A program made the translations under genes and the position numbers. The notes under the pieces are model-generated. The model did no database searches and was not told where the DNA came from. It saw only the letters and a program-made list of their open reading frames with translations. DNA of 64,000 nucleotides from Actinoallomurus iriomotensis (GTDB taxonomy: Bacteria > Actinomycetota > Actinomycetes > Streptosporangiales > Streptosporangiaceae), in the NCBI RefSeq assembly GCF_030269445.1, contig NZ_BSTJ01000009.1, positions 124,001 through 188,000 on the forward strand, given 5' to 3'. Positions 41,204 through 49,301 of this stretch are shown here, one piece after another (position 1 is the first letter of the stretch; the number at the start of each line of letters is the position of its first letter).

Positions 41204-41722
41204 GTACGGGCCGGAGGCGCGGCCGGGGGCGCTGTCCTCTTGCGGGATCGCGCCGGGAGGCAGCGCGCGGCGCATCTGCTCGAGCTGGGCACGAGCCGCC
41301 ATCTGCTGGGCGAACAACGTGGTCTGAATGCCGTGGAACAGGCCTTCGAGCCAGCCGACGAGCTGCGCGTGGGCAACCCGTAGCTCGGCCTCGCTGGGGG
41401 TGTTGTCGGTGGTGAACGGCAGCGCGATGCGCTCGAGCTCTTCGATGAGCTCCGGCGCGAGCCCGTCCTCCAGCTCCTTGATCGAACGCTGGTGGATCTC
41501 CGCCAGCCGGGCCCGGCTGGCCTCGTCGAGCGGTGCCTGCCGGACCTCTTCGAGCAGTTGCCGGATCATGCTGCCGATGCGCATGACCTTGGCCGGCTGC
41601 TCGACCATCTCGGCGACCGAGCGCTCCTCCGACTCACCGTCCTCACCGGAGGCCGTCGCCATGCCGTTCTGGCCGACGACGACGATATGCGGGTCCTGGT
41701 TGCTGTTCAGTGGATTGTTCAT
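41198..41722 (-). CDS. bpa: Bacterial proteasome activator Bpa (DUF2587)
   Basis: 174 residues. DUF2587 core with VRQAPLDEASRARLAEIHQRSIKELEDGLAPELIEELERIALPFT, SEAELRVAHAQLVGWLEGLFHGIQTTLFAQQMAARAQLEQMRR, and the C-terminus GPYL, a HbYX-like motif that docks into the 20S proteasome gate (GQYL in mycobacteria). It forms a dodecameric ring that opens the proteasome without ATP. Starts with a disordered N-terminus. Convergent with the HAD gene. Confidence 0.95.
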   Translation of the reverse strand: MNNPLNSNQDPHIVVVGQNGMATASGEDGESEERSVAEMVEQPAKVMRIGSMIRQLLEEVRQAPLDEASRARLAEIHQRSIKELEDGLAPELIEELERIALPFTTDNTPSEAELRVAHAQLVGWLEGLFHGIQTTLFAQQMAARAQLEQMRRALPPGAIPQEDSAPGRASGPYL

Positions 41723-41728
41723 GGGGCC

Positions 41729-42694
41729 TCAGTTTCCCACCGTGAGGAGGATCTTGCCGATGTGGGTGCTTTCTTCCAGGATGCGGTGCGCGGCGGCCGC
41801 ATCGTGCATCGGGACCGTCCGATCCGTGATCGGGCGCACGGCCCCCGACTCCAGCAGCGGCCACACGTGCTCGCGCACCGAGGCGACGATCTCAGCCTTC
41901 TCTTCGCGTGGCCGGGACCGCAACCCCGTCGACTGTATCGACGCGCGCCGGCTCATGAGCTTGCCGAGGTTCAGCTCGGCCCGGGCGCCGCTCTGGAAGC
42001 CGATGATCAGGAGCCGGCCCCCGGTGCCCAGGGTCTCCACGTTACGCGCCAGATATTCGGCGCCCATGTTGTCCAGGATGACATCGACCGGCCGGGCCGC
42101 TTTGACGAAATCCTCGGTGCGGTAGTTGATGGCGATGTCGGCACCGAGCTCGCGGCAGCGTTCGAGCTTTTCCTCGCTGCCCGCGGTGCACAGCACTCGC
42201 GCGCCGTGCGCCTTGGCGAGCTGGATCGCCATCGTGCCGATTCCGCTCGAACCGCCGTGCACCAGGAATGATTCGCCTTCGCGGAGTCCGGCCAGCATGA
42301 AGACGTTCGACCAAACGGTGCAGACGACCTCGGGCAGGCCCGCGGCCTCGACGAGGCTCACGCCTTTCGGAACGGGCAGCACCTGCCCCGCGGGCACGGC
42401 CACCCGCTCGGCGTAACCGCCGCCGGCGAGGAGCGCGCACACCTCGTCACCGACGCTCCACCCGGTGACACCCTCGCCCAGCGCCGCGATCCGCCCGGAG
42501 GCCTCGAGCCCGGGATATTCGGACGCGCCGGGCGGCGGGGGATAGGCGCCCTTTCGCTGGGAGACGTCGGCGCGATTGAGACCGGCCGCGACGACGTCGA
42601 GTAGCACCTCACCTGGGCCGACGACGGGATCGGCGACCTCGGTCCATCGCAATACGTCTGGCTCGCCCGGATTTTCGATCACGATCGCATGCAT
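41729..42694 (-). CDS. NAD(P)H quinone oxidoreductase (zeta-crystallin/MDR family)
   Basis: 321 residues from ATG 42694. GroES-like N-terminus (VVGPGEVLLDVVAAGLNRADVSQRKGAYPPPPG), then Rossmann domain with VHGGSSGIGTMAIQLAKAHG, a PIG3-type signature. No zinc ligands are present, as expected for the quinone oxidoreductase branch. Tightly linked to bpa (6 bases), same direction. Confidence 0.92.
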   Translation of the reverse strand: MHAIVIENPGEPDVLRWTEVADPVVGPGEVLLDVVAAGLNRADVSQRKGAYPPPPGASEYPGLEASGRIAALGEGVTGWSVGDEVCALLAGGGYAERVAVPAGQVLPVPKGVSLVEAAGLPEVVCTVWSNVFMLAGLREGESFLVHGGSSGIGTMAIQLAKAHGARVLCTAGSEEKLERCRELGADIAINYRTEDFVKAARPVDVILDNMGAEYLARNVETLGTGGRLLIIGFQSGARAELNLGKLMSRRASIQSTGLRSRPREEKAEIVASVREHVWPLLESGAVRPITDRTVPMHDAAAAHRILEESTHIGKILLTVGN

Positions 42695-42816
42695 GGGCCT
42701 CACGTTAGTCGGGCATGGTGACGCGACACGGTATGGGCCGGTACCTAGAGTGGCTTAGGCTGCCGATGAGCGTCTTTTTGCGGGTTCATCCACTGCGCGT
42801 CCACGAGGGGGACCTA

Positions 42817-44712
42817 GTGGCACGAAATGATCAGGATAAAACGGGTCGTTCTCTCGAAGAACAACTCGCGTCCCTTGATGCGATGAGCGGCGACGACGCC
42901 GCGAGGCCGAGCGAAGAGGACAGGGCGAAAAAGCCCGGCGAGGACAAAGCGGTCGAAGAGGACGAGGGCGAGTCCACCGGCGTGTGGACGAACACGCCGC
43001 CCGCGCCGACCTTCCCGCAGTACCCCGCCCCGCAGGACGCCCCCGCCCAGCCGCCCGCGCAGCCGTCCACCGAGGGGCCGCAACCCTACGGCTTCGGCTT
43101 CCCCGGCTATCCCCCGCAGGACTTCGGCGGGGTGCAGCAGCCGCCGCAGTTCCCCGGCATGCCCGCACCCGGCCTGGAGTACGGCCCGTCGCCGTACCAG
43201 CCGCCCGAGCAGCCCGGTCCGCCGCCGTACGAGAGCATCCCGCCGGTGAACGGCACGGGCGCCGCCGAGGCCGCCCCCGCCGAGCCGGAGGAGCGGTACG
43301 AACCGGACGAGGAAGAGCGGACCCAGTACGTCGACCGGCGCCTGCCGGCCGCCGAGGCCACCCAGGTGGACTCCGGCTACGACAACTACTCCGAGGGCGG
43401 CTACCCCGGCTACGCGCAGTACCCGCCGCCGCAGTACGGTCCCCAGCCGGAGCAGGGCTACCCCGGCCAGCAGTACTACGGACCGCCCCAGGGCGGCGAG
43501 CAGCCGCCGTACCAGGGACAGCAGCAGTACGGCCCGCCGCCGGAGGCCGAGCAGGGCCAGTACCAGGGCCAGTCGCCGTACGCTCCGCAGGCCGAACAGG
43601 GCCCGTACCAGCAGCCCTACCCGCAGCAACACCAGCAGTACGGCCCGCCGCCCGAGGCCGAGCAGGTCCCGTACCAGCACCAGGGCTACGCCCCGCAGCA
43701 GTACGGGCCGCCCGGCGCGGAGCAGGGACCGCCGCTGGCCCCGCTGCCGGACGCGTACGCCCCGCAGCCCGAGACCGGCCAGACCGCCGACAGCCTGAGC
43801 GCCGACACCTTGCTGCGCGGCCGCCGGCACGCGCCGGCGGGCGGCTGGCGGCGCGCGGTCTACAAGGCGTCGGGTGGTGTCATCCACCCGGGCGAGTCGC
43901 CGCAGGAGCTGCGCAAACGCGAACTGCTCGCGCGCGCCCGCACGCCCGTCGCCGGCGGCCACCACCGTGTGGCGGTGATGAGCCTCAAGGGCGGCGTCGG
44001 CAAGACGACGACCACCGTCGGGCTCGGCTCGACACTGGCGTCGCTGCGCGGCGACCGGGTCATCGCGGTCGACGCCAACCCCGACCGCGGCACGCTGTCG
44101 GACAAGGTCCGCCTGGAGACCGCCACGACCGTACGCGACCTGCTGAACGAGCACCAGCAGATCCAGCGGTACGCGGACGTGCGGGCCTACACGTCGCAGT
44201 CGTCCTCCCGGCTGGAGGTGCTGGCCTCCGACCGCGACCCGGCGGTGTCCGAGGCGTTCAGCGAGGACGACTACCGCACCGTCGCGCACGTGCTGGAGCA
44301 CTTCTACTCGATCTGCCTGACCGACTGCGGCACCGGCCTGCTGCACTCGGCGATGGCGGGCGTGCTCGGCCTGGCGAACCAGCTGGTGCTGGTCAGCTCA
44401 CCGTCGGTCGACGGCGCACGGTCGGCCTCGGCGACGCTCGACTGGCTGGAGGCCCACCACTACGGCGACCTCGTACGCAACGGCGTCGTGGTGCTGTCCA
44501 TGGTGCGCTCCCGCAGCCGCAGCACGGTCGACCTGGACCGGCTCCAGGCCCACTTCGAGAGCCGCTGCCGGGCGGTCGTCCGCATCCCGTACGACCCCCA
44601 CCTCGAAGAAGGCGCCGAAGTAGAGCTCGACCAGCTCTCCGCGGCCACCCAGGACGCCTACCTGGTCCTGGCCGCGACCGTGGGCGACGGCTTCGCCTGG
44701 CCCACCAGCTGA
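42817..44712 (+). CDS. MinD/ParA-family ATPase with long Pro/Gln/Tyr-rich N-terminus (EspI-like)
   Basis: 631 residues from GTG 42817. Residues about 1-90 are acidic and low-complexity; 90-330 are Pro/Gln/Tyr/Gly-rich with QYGPPPEAEQ-like repeats; the ATPase domain begins near 380 with deviant Walker A KGGVGKTT (391-398), VDANPDRGTLSDK and LTDCGTG. Orphan MinD/ParA-like proteins with such N-termini occur in actinobacteria, including EspI of mycobacterial type VII secretion loci; no other ESX gene is in view, so that role is only a possibility. Confidence 0.82.
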   Translation: MARNDQDKTGRSLEEQLASLDAMSGDDAARPSEEDRAKKPGEDKAVEEDEGESTGVWTNTPPAPTFPQYPAPQDAPAQPPAQPSTEGPQPYGFGFPGYPPQDFGGVQQPPQFPGMPAPGLEYGPSPYQPPEQPGPPPYESIPPVNGTGAAEAAPAEPEERYEPDEEERTQYVDRRLPAAEATQVDSGYDNYSEGGYPGYAQYPPPQYGPQPEQGYPGQQYYGPPQGGEQPPYQGQQQYGPPPEAEQGQYQGQSPYAPQAEQGPYQQPYPQQHQQYGPPPEAEQVPYQHQGYAPQQYGPPGAEQGPPLAPLPDAYAPQPETGQTADSLSADTLLRGRRHAPAGGWRRAVYKASGGVIHPGESPQELRKRELLARARTPVAGGHHRVAVMSLKGGVGKTTTTVGLGSTLASLRGDRVIAVDANPDRGTLSDKVRLETATTVRDLLNEHQQIQRYADVRAYTSQSSSRLEVLASDRDPAVSEAFSEDDYRTVAHVLEHFYSICLTDCGTGLLHSAMAGVLGLANQLVLVSSPSVDGARSASATLDWLEAHHYGDLVRNGVVVLSMVRSRSRSTVDLDRLQAHFESRCRAVVRIPYDPHLEEGAEVELDQLSAATQDAYLVLAATVGDGFAWPTS

Positions 44713-44718
44713 GGTCTT

Positions 44719-44762
44719 GTCCCAGAGCCTCCTGCCCCCGCCACGGGCGGGGACTCTGGGAC
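44719..44762. terminator. Strong double-stem hairpin, bidirectional terminator
   Basis: GTCCCAGAG pairs with CTCTGGGAC, and inside it CCCCGCC pairs with GGCGGGG around a 3-base loop. It sits between the convergent MinD-like and TetR genes. Confidence 0.8.
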
Positions 44763-44769
44763 GAAGGCC

Positions 44770-45375
44770 CTACGGGCCGTCCGGGGAGGGCCAGAGCGCG
44801 CGCAGCGGTGCCATGCCCTCCTCGACGTAGTCGGCGATCGGCCGCACGCCGCCGTCGAGGTACCACTGCTCCAGCGCGGCGAAGTAACCGAACACGAGTG
44901 CGTTCGCGGTGACGCGCGCCTGGGCCTCGGTCCGATCGCCGCGGGCCGCCATCATCGGGGCGATTCGCTGACTCGCCCGATCGAGCGCCGCGCACGCGGC
45001 CATCCGCACCGAGGGCTCCTGGAAGAAGTAGCGCACCCGGCGCCAGGGGCTCCTGTCGGTACGCGAGCCACCCGGCACGTCCTCCGGCATCGTCTCGTAC
45101 CGGCGCACGATCCGCAGCAGGCTGCCGACGGGATCGTCCAGATCCAGGAGCTCCTCCAGCGCCTCATGGCTCATGCTGTCGAACTCGTCGGCGACGAGCA
45201 GCCCCTCCTTGGTCCCGAAGAAGCGGTAGACCGATGACGGCGACACCTCCGCCGCGGCGGCGATCTCCTCGATCGTGACCGCGTCGAACCCCCGCTCGTC
45301 GAAGAGGTCTAGCGCCCGCTCCTGAATGGTGCGCCGCGCCTTCACCCGCCAGCGTTCCCGCAGCCCAGATGCCAT
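44770..45375 (-). CDS. TetR family transcriptional regulator
   Basis: 201 residues from ATG 45375. N-terminal HTH: TIQERALDLFDERGFDAVTIEEIAAAAEVSPSSVYRFFGTKEGLL. Larger C-terminal ligand-binding domain with predicted TetR_C-type helices. Divergent from a small membrane protein gene (88 bp gap), with several GTGACT/AGTCAC half-sites in between, so it probably represses that gene and itself. Confidence 0.92.
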   Translation of the reverse strand: MASGLRERWRVKARRTIQERALDLFDERGFDAVTIEEIAAAAEVSPSSVYRFFGTKEGLLVADEFDSMSHEALEELLDLDDPVGSLLRIVRRYETMPEDVPGGSRTDRSPWRRVRYFFQEPSVRMAACAALDRASQRIAPMMAARGDRTEAQARVTANALVFGYFAALEQWYLDGGVRPIADYVEEGMAPLRALWPSPDGP

Positions 45376-45408
45376 CCCCCGAGGCTATCGACGTCCGCAA
45401 CGTTCAGC

Positions 45409-45478
45409 AAGTGACTTTCTATAGCGATTGACTCGCTGGGCGACCGTACATACAGTCACTCGCATGAGACAGTCACTT
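45409..45478. promoter_or_regulatory. TetR operator/promoter region
   Basis: AAGTGACT (45409-45416) and AGTCACTT (45471-45478) form a perfect 8-bp inverted repeat, with another AGTCACT at 45454-45460. Between them, TTGACT (45428-45433), 17 bases, and TACAGT (45451-45456) form a good promoter for the gene at 45464, whose transcript would begin at about the ATG (leaderless). Confidence 0.6.
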
Positions 45479-45898
45479 TCTGAGAAGTCGATCGCTCTGA
45501 CAACGGCGACGGCCCTGTCGGCCGTCCTGGCGGTGGCGGCGATCATCGACCAGGCCGGCGGCCACACCCTCATGGATCACGCCGACACGGTGTACGCCCC
45601 GGTCGGCAAGCACCCGTCCGCAGGCCTGCTCTACGGCCTCGTGTACACCGTCGCGATCATCGACGCCGCGCTGTGGCTGCTCGTGCGGCGCGTCGCGCGC
45701 TCACACCGCCGGTCGGCGTCGATCCTGGCCATGACCGTGACCGTGATCTCCGCGAGCCTCGCCGTACTCCTGCTCGTCTCTTCCGAGTACGGCGCACGGA
45801 TCTTCCCCCCGCTGTGGGGCGGCCTGGCACTCCTCCCGTCCGTCGCGGGCACCCTCGCGGCCGCGTTCCTCCTGCGCCGCGACCCGGGACGGCGGTGA
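45464..45898 (+). CDS. Small multi-pass membrane protein, likely TetR-regulated
   Basis: 144 residues from ATG 45464. Four predicted hydrophobic helices. Motif GKHPSAGLLYGLVYTVAII resembles DUF6069-like hypothetical membrane proteins, but no confident family. Its divergent position from the TetR gene and shared operator sites suggest it is the regulated target, perhaps an efflux or stress-membrane protein. Confidence 0.65.
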   Translation: MRQSLSEKSIALTTATALSAVLAVAAIIDQAGGHTLMDHADTVYAPVGKHPSAGLLYGLVYTVAIIDAALWLLVRRVARSHRRSASILAMTVTVISASLAVLLLVSSEYGARIFPPLWGGLALLPSVAGTLAAAFLLRRDPGRR

Positions 45899-46033
45899 TC
45901 GCCCCGGGTGGTGGCGCAGAGCGTCGGCAGGCGGCGACGGTGCGCGGACGTGTCCGATGAGCCACCAGGGCACATCGCGCGCAGGACGAAGCGGCGGCGG
46001 ATCCGCGGTCGTCGCGGACCGGGGTGGGGGCGT

Positions 46034-47104
46034 TCAGGCTGGGCGCTGTTCGCGGTCGCCTGTGCGCCTTTCGGATGAGAGTTCCGCGAGGCGGACGCCG
46101 AGCATGACCACGGTGAAGCCGGCGAGGCCGCCGAGGAGCAGCCGTGCGAGGTGGGGGCCGTCGGTGAGGAAGCCGTTGCCGACCAGTTCGCTCCATTCGG
46201 TGATCAGCGGGGTGGCTGGGATGGCCAGCAGCGCGCAGGCACGTCGGCCCTCGCGGGTCCGTGCCAGGACGACGAGGAGGAGGATGAAGGCCGTCAGCAG
46301 AGCGGCCAGTTGGAGCGTGTTCCAGACGTGCGACGAGTGCTTGAACGCCTGGAGGCGCTGGTCGGCCTGACGGGCGTCGGGAGCCGTGTGGGGCCACGGG
46401 ACGAACAGTGCGGACAGCGGTGCCGTGGTCAGGGCGATGAGGACGGCCGCGGCGGCCGCCGCGCCGAGTACCGCGCGTCGGCCCAGCAGCTCCGCGCCGT
46501 GGCGGGGGCCTGGCGATGCCAGCAGTGACGCGGTCGCCACCAGCGAGAGCGGCAGGGAGGTGGTGACCAGCGTCTCGGTGAAGATCGCACCCCACAGTGT
46601 GGTGGCCGTCCCGTACACCACGAGCAGGAGCTGGGCGCCGGTGAGGACGGATGCGGCACAGGCGGCGGGGCGGCGGGCACCGCGCCAGGCCAGGACGGCG
46701 ATGACCAGCCAGACCGCCCAGTACGGGGCGGTGCCGAAGGACTGGACCAGCATGTGCGGCAGGGAGAAGGGCCGGTGCGCTCGCGCCTCGATGAACTGGG
46801 ACACGGCTTGTGGCGTGTTGACGGCGAATCGCAGGCCTTCGGCGACCAGCAGGAGGGTGGCCACGAACCCGGCGATGGCGGTGGCGGCGGCCCAGCCCGG
46901 GGTCGTGGACCCGCCGACCGCCCTGCGCAGGTGGATCCGCACGGCGCCGCGCAACAGGTCGTACACATCGGCGGCGGACGGGCGGGTCTGACCTGGCCGG
47001 GCTCCGGCCAGCAGAACGCCGAGCATCTCCTGCTCGTGTTCCCGCCGGTGATCGGCCGGATACCAGCTCAGCAGGCGACGGTAGCGGTCTTCGAGAATGC
47101 TCAA
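46034..47104 (-). CDS. Membrane protein paired with PadR regulator
   Basis: 356 residues starting at TTG 47104, which follows a strong AAGGGGA site. Begins SILEDRYRRLLSWYPADHRREHEQEMLGVLLA, the hallmark N-terminus of actinobacterial membrane proteins encoded directly after PadR genes (DUF1700/HAAS-like permease-associated domain). Seven or eight hydrophobic spans follow. Function unknown; the PadR gene lies 23 bases upstream, forming a typical PadR-membrane pair. Confidence 0.78.
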   Translation of the reverse strand: MSILEDRYRRLLSWYPADHRREHEQEMLGVLLAGARPGQTRPSAADVYDLLRGAVRIHLRRAVGGSTTPGWAAATAIAGFVATLLLVAEGLRFAVNTPQAVSQFIEARAHRPFSLPHMLVQSFGTAPYWAVWLVIAVLAWRGARRPAACAASVLTGAQLLLVVYGTATTLWGAIFTETLVTTSLPLSLVATASLLASPGPRHGAELLGRRAVLGAAAAAAVLIALTTAPLSALFVPWPHTAPDARQADQRLQAFKHSSHVWNTLQLAALLTAFILLLVVLARTREGRRACALLAIPATPLITEWSELVGNGFLTDGPHLARLLLGGLAGFTVVMLGVRLAELSSERRTGDREQRPA

Positions 47105-47127
47105 CAGTGTCCCCTTCGAGTAGACGA

Positions 47128-47475
47128 TCAGGCGGGAGAGGCCCCGCGGTCCAGGCGCGGGAAGGCGGCCAGGCGGCGGGCCGCGGCCTCGGTGCGACGG
47201 CGAAGCGCCTGGATCTCGGTGGCCAGCGCGGCGGCGCCGTCGTCGGTCAGCCGGTAGTAACGGCGCAGCCGGCCGTCCACGACTTCCTCACGGTCGACGG
47301 CGATCAGCCCATCGGACTGGAGCCGGTCCAGTGCGGCGTACAGGGTGCCGGCGCGCAGGCGGGTGCGCCCGGCGGAGATCTGTTCGGCGTCGGAGATGAT
47401 TCCGTACCCGTGCTGTGGCCCGTCGGCCAGCGCGGTCAGGATCAGGAACGTGGGTTCCTGCATGGCCTTGATCAT
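47128..47475 (-). CDS. PadR family transcriptional regulator
   Basis: 115 residues from ATG 47475 (ATG 47463 also possible). PadR winged helix: MQEPTFLILTALADGPQHGYGIISDAEQIS...LRAGTLYAALDRLQSDGLI, then the short C-terminal dimerisation helix. TATATA at 47484-47489 on the minus strand is a -10 element ending 8 bases before the ATG, so the mRNA is probably leaderless. It likely represses itself and the following membrane protein gene. Confidence 0.92.
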   Translation of the reverse strand: MIKAMQEPTFLILTALADGPQHGYGIISDAEQISAGRTRLRAGTLYAALDRLQSDGLIAVDREEVVDGRLRRYYRLTDDGAAALATEIQALRRRTEAAARRLAAFPRLDRGASPA

Positions 47476-47678
47476 ACAGGCTTTATATACCGATGATCTA
47501 TCTATCGCCAAGTGGTCAGGGTGCACATTCGCTGGCCACGCTCGACGACCCGCGGCCAGTACACCGCTGCCCAGAACCAGGGAAGCCCAAGGAAGGCCAA
47601 AGACCGACTACGTACGTCGCGGACAGCGGGTACGGCGAGAGGCGAGGCGACGGCGAGAAACCGTCAATCGCGGGGGTT

Positions 47679-47699
47679 CCGGGGGGCTCGGCCCCCCGG
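47679..47699 (-). terminator. Terminator hairpin downstream of tRNA-Ser(UGA)
   Basis: CCGGGGGGC and GCCCCCCGG pair perfectly around TCG. A second hairpin, GCCGCC-GAA-GGCGGC, lies at 47725-47739, closer to the tRNA end. The 47476-47757 gap otherwise holds only the PadR promoter and no gene that I can support. Confidence 0.6.
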
Positions 47700-47757
47700 G
47701 CAGACATGAGCGGTCCCCGGCGAAGCCGCCGAAGGCGGCGAGCAGGATGATCCGACG

Positions 47758-47846
47758 CGGAGGGTGTGGGATTCGAACCCACGAGGACTGTCACCAGCCC
47801 TGGGCGCTTTCAAGGCGCCTGCACTAGTCCACTATGCGAACCCTCC
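47758..47846 (-). tRNA. tRNA-Ser(UGA)
   Basis: On the minus strand the acceptor stem is GGAGGGT/ACCCTCC with discriminator G, the T-loop reads GGTTCGAATCC, and the anticodon stem GGCGC/GCGCC encloses loop CTTGAAA, giving anticodon TGA (UGA). A long variable arm marks it as class II tRNA-Ser. CCA is not encoded. Confidence 0.93.
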
Positions 47847-47944
47847 AGGCGGGGTCCACGATAGCGGTCCGGCCGCGTCGCCGCTCATTCCGGTGTGAGG
47901 CGGGCCCGGTGAATGGGCATGATCACCGGAGGAGGGGGTGCGTG

Positions 47945-48853
47945 ATGGCCGAGGGCAGGTCCGTCGACGTCGCCGCGGTGAAGCACCGGCTGGGCCGGGT
48001 GGGCGTCTGGCTGGCGTCGGCCTCGGACGCGCCGGCCGCGGTGGAGCGCCCGGTGGTGGTGGCGATCGAGCAGCTCGGCTACTGCGCCTTCTGGTTCGCT
48101 GAGACGCCGCGGGGCAAGGAGGCGCTCACGCACGCCGCGACGGTGCTGTCGTGGACGGAGCGGATGCTGGTGGCCACGGGCATCGCGAACATCTACGCGC
48201 GTGACGCGGTCGCGGCCGCCAATGGGGCGGCGACGCTGGGCGACGCGTGGCCGGGCCGGTTCGTACTGGGGCTGGGGGTCAGCCACGCCCCGGCGGTGAC
48301 CGCGCGCGGGCACGACTACGGCCGGCCGGTGGCGACGATGCGTTCGTACCTGGACGCCATGGACTCCGCGGAGCACACGGTGCCGGTGGCCGTGCCACGG
48401 CTGCTCGGGGCGCTGCGCCCCCGGATGCTGGAGCTGTCGCGGACGCACGCGCAGGGCGCGCACACCTACTTCACGACGCCCGAGCACACCGCGCGCGCCC
48501 GTGAGGTCCTCGGCGAGGACGCGATCCTGGCGGTGGAGCAGGCCGTCGTGGTCGGTACGGACGCGGAGGCGGCCCGTGCCACCGCGCGGCAGTACGCCGC
48601 GCGCTACCTGAGCCTGCCGAACTACCGCAACCACCTGCGTGAGCTGGGCTTCTCCGACGCGGATCTCGACGGGGGCGGCAGCGACGCGCTGATCGACGCG
48701 GTCGTGCCGTCGGGCGACCCGGACGCCGTCGCCGAGCGGGTACGGGCCCACCACGACGCCGGCGCCGACCACGTCTGCGTCCAGCCGCTCGCCGCCACGC
48801 TCGACGACCAGGCCGAGCACCTGCGCCTGCTGGCGCCGGTCCTCACGACCTGA
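47945..48853 (+). CDS. F420-type luciferase-like monooxygenase (LLM class) oxidoreductase
   Basis: 302 residues from ATG 47945 (GTG 47942 adjacent), GGAGGAGGGGG ribosome-binding site. TIGR03620-type pattern: LGRVGVWLASAS, QLGYCAFWFAETPRGKEALTHAATVLSWTERMLVATGIANIYARDAVAAANGAATLGDAWPGRFVLGLGVSHAP. LLM proteins use F420 or FMN to oxidise or reduce varied substrates; the TIGR03620 type is F420-associated. Substrate unknown. Confidence 0.88.
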   Translation: MAEGRSVDVAAVKHRLGRVGVWLASASDAPAAVERPVVVAIEQLGYCAFWFAETPRGKEALTHAATVLSWTERMLVATGIANIYARDAVAAANGAATLGDAWPGRFVLGLGVSHAPAVTARGHDYGRPVATMRSYLDAMDSAEHTVPVAVPRLLGALRPRMLELSRTHAQGAHTYFTTPEHTARAREVLGEDAILAVEQAVVVGTDAEAARATARQYAARYLSLPNYRNHLRELGFSDADLDGGGSDALIDAVVPSGDPDAVAERVRAHHDAGADHVCVQPLAATLDDQAEHLRLLAPVLTT

Positions 48854-48859
48854 GCGCTG

Positions 48860-49195
48860 TCAGGGCATCGGCCACTGCCGCCACTCGCACGTGTCGCGCC
48901 ACCCGTGCGCGCCGCCGGCCCAGCCGGTGAGCACGGTGAACGTCGTGCGCAGGTCCGCGGCGACCGTCTCGAAGTGGCGTTCGGGCGCCCCCTCGCGGTA
49001 CTCGACGACGTACGTGCCGTCGACCTCGCGGTACACCTGCATGTAGTGCTGCCCGCCGGGGACGTCGACCCGGTCCACGACGAGGAACTGGTTGCCCGGT
49101 CCGAGCTCGCCGAGCAGCCGGAACAGCAGCGCCTCGCTGGGCGCGTCGTACGACCGGCCGCCCGCCGTCTCCGCGCGCAGCGCCCATTGCCCCAT
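48860..49195 (-). CDS. Conserved hypothetical protein, 111 aa
   Basis: 111 residues from ATG 49195 preceded by GGGGA. Contains GRSYDAPSEALLFRLLGEL and a tyrosine-rich strand (HYMQVYREVDGTYVVEYREGAPERHFE), suggesting a small beta-rich domain, then AGGAHGWRDTCEWRQW. Conserved actinobacterial hypothetical type (immunity-like length), function unknown. Convergent with the LLM gene, 6 bases apart. Confidence 0.65.
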   Translation of the reverse strand: MGQWALRAETAGGRSYDAPSEALLFRLLGELGPGNQFLVVDRVDVPGGQHYMQVYREVDGTYVVEYREGAPERHFETVAADLRTTFTVLTGWAGGAHGWRDTCEWRQWPMP

Positions 49196-49301
49196 TCCCC
49201 GGACGCTACGACATTTCCACGCTTGATGAAGCATCGTGGGATCCGGCGATGTCTCCCCTACGTTTCTCACCATCCAGTCCGAAACAGGGGGAGCACACCC
49301 A

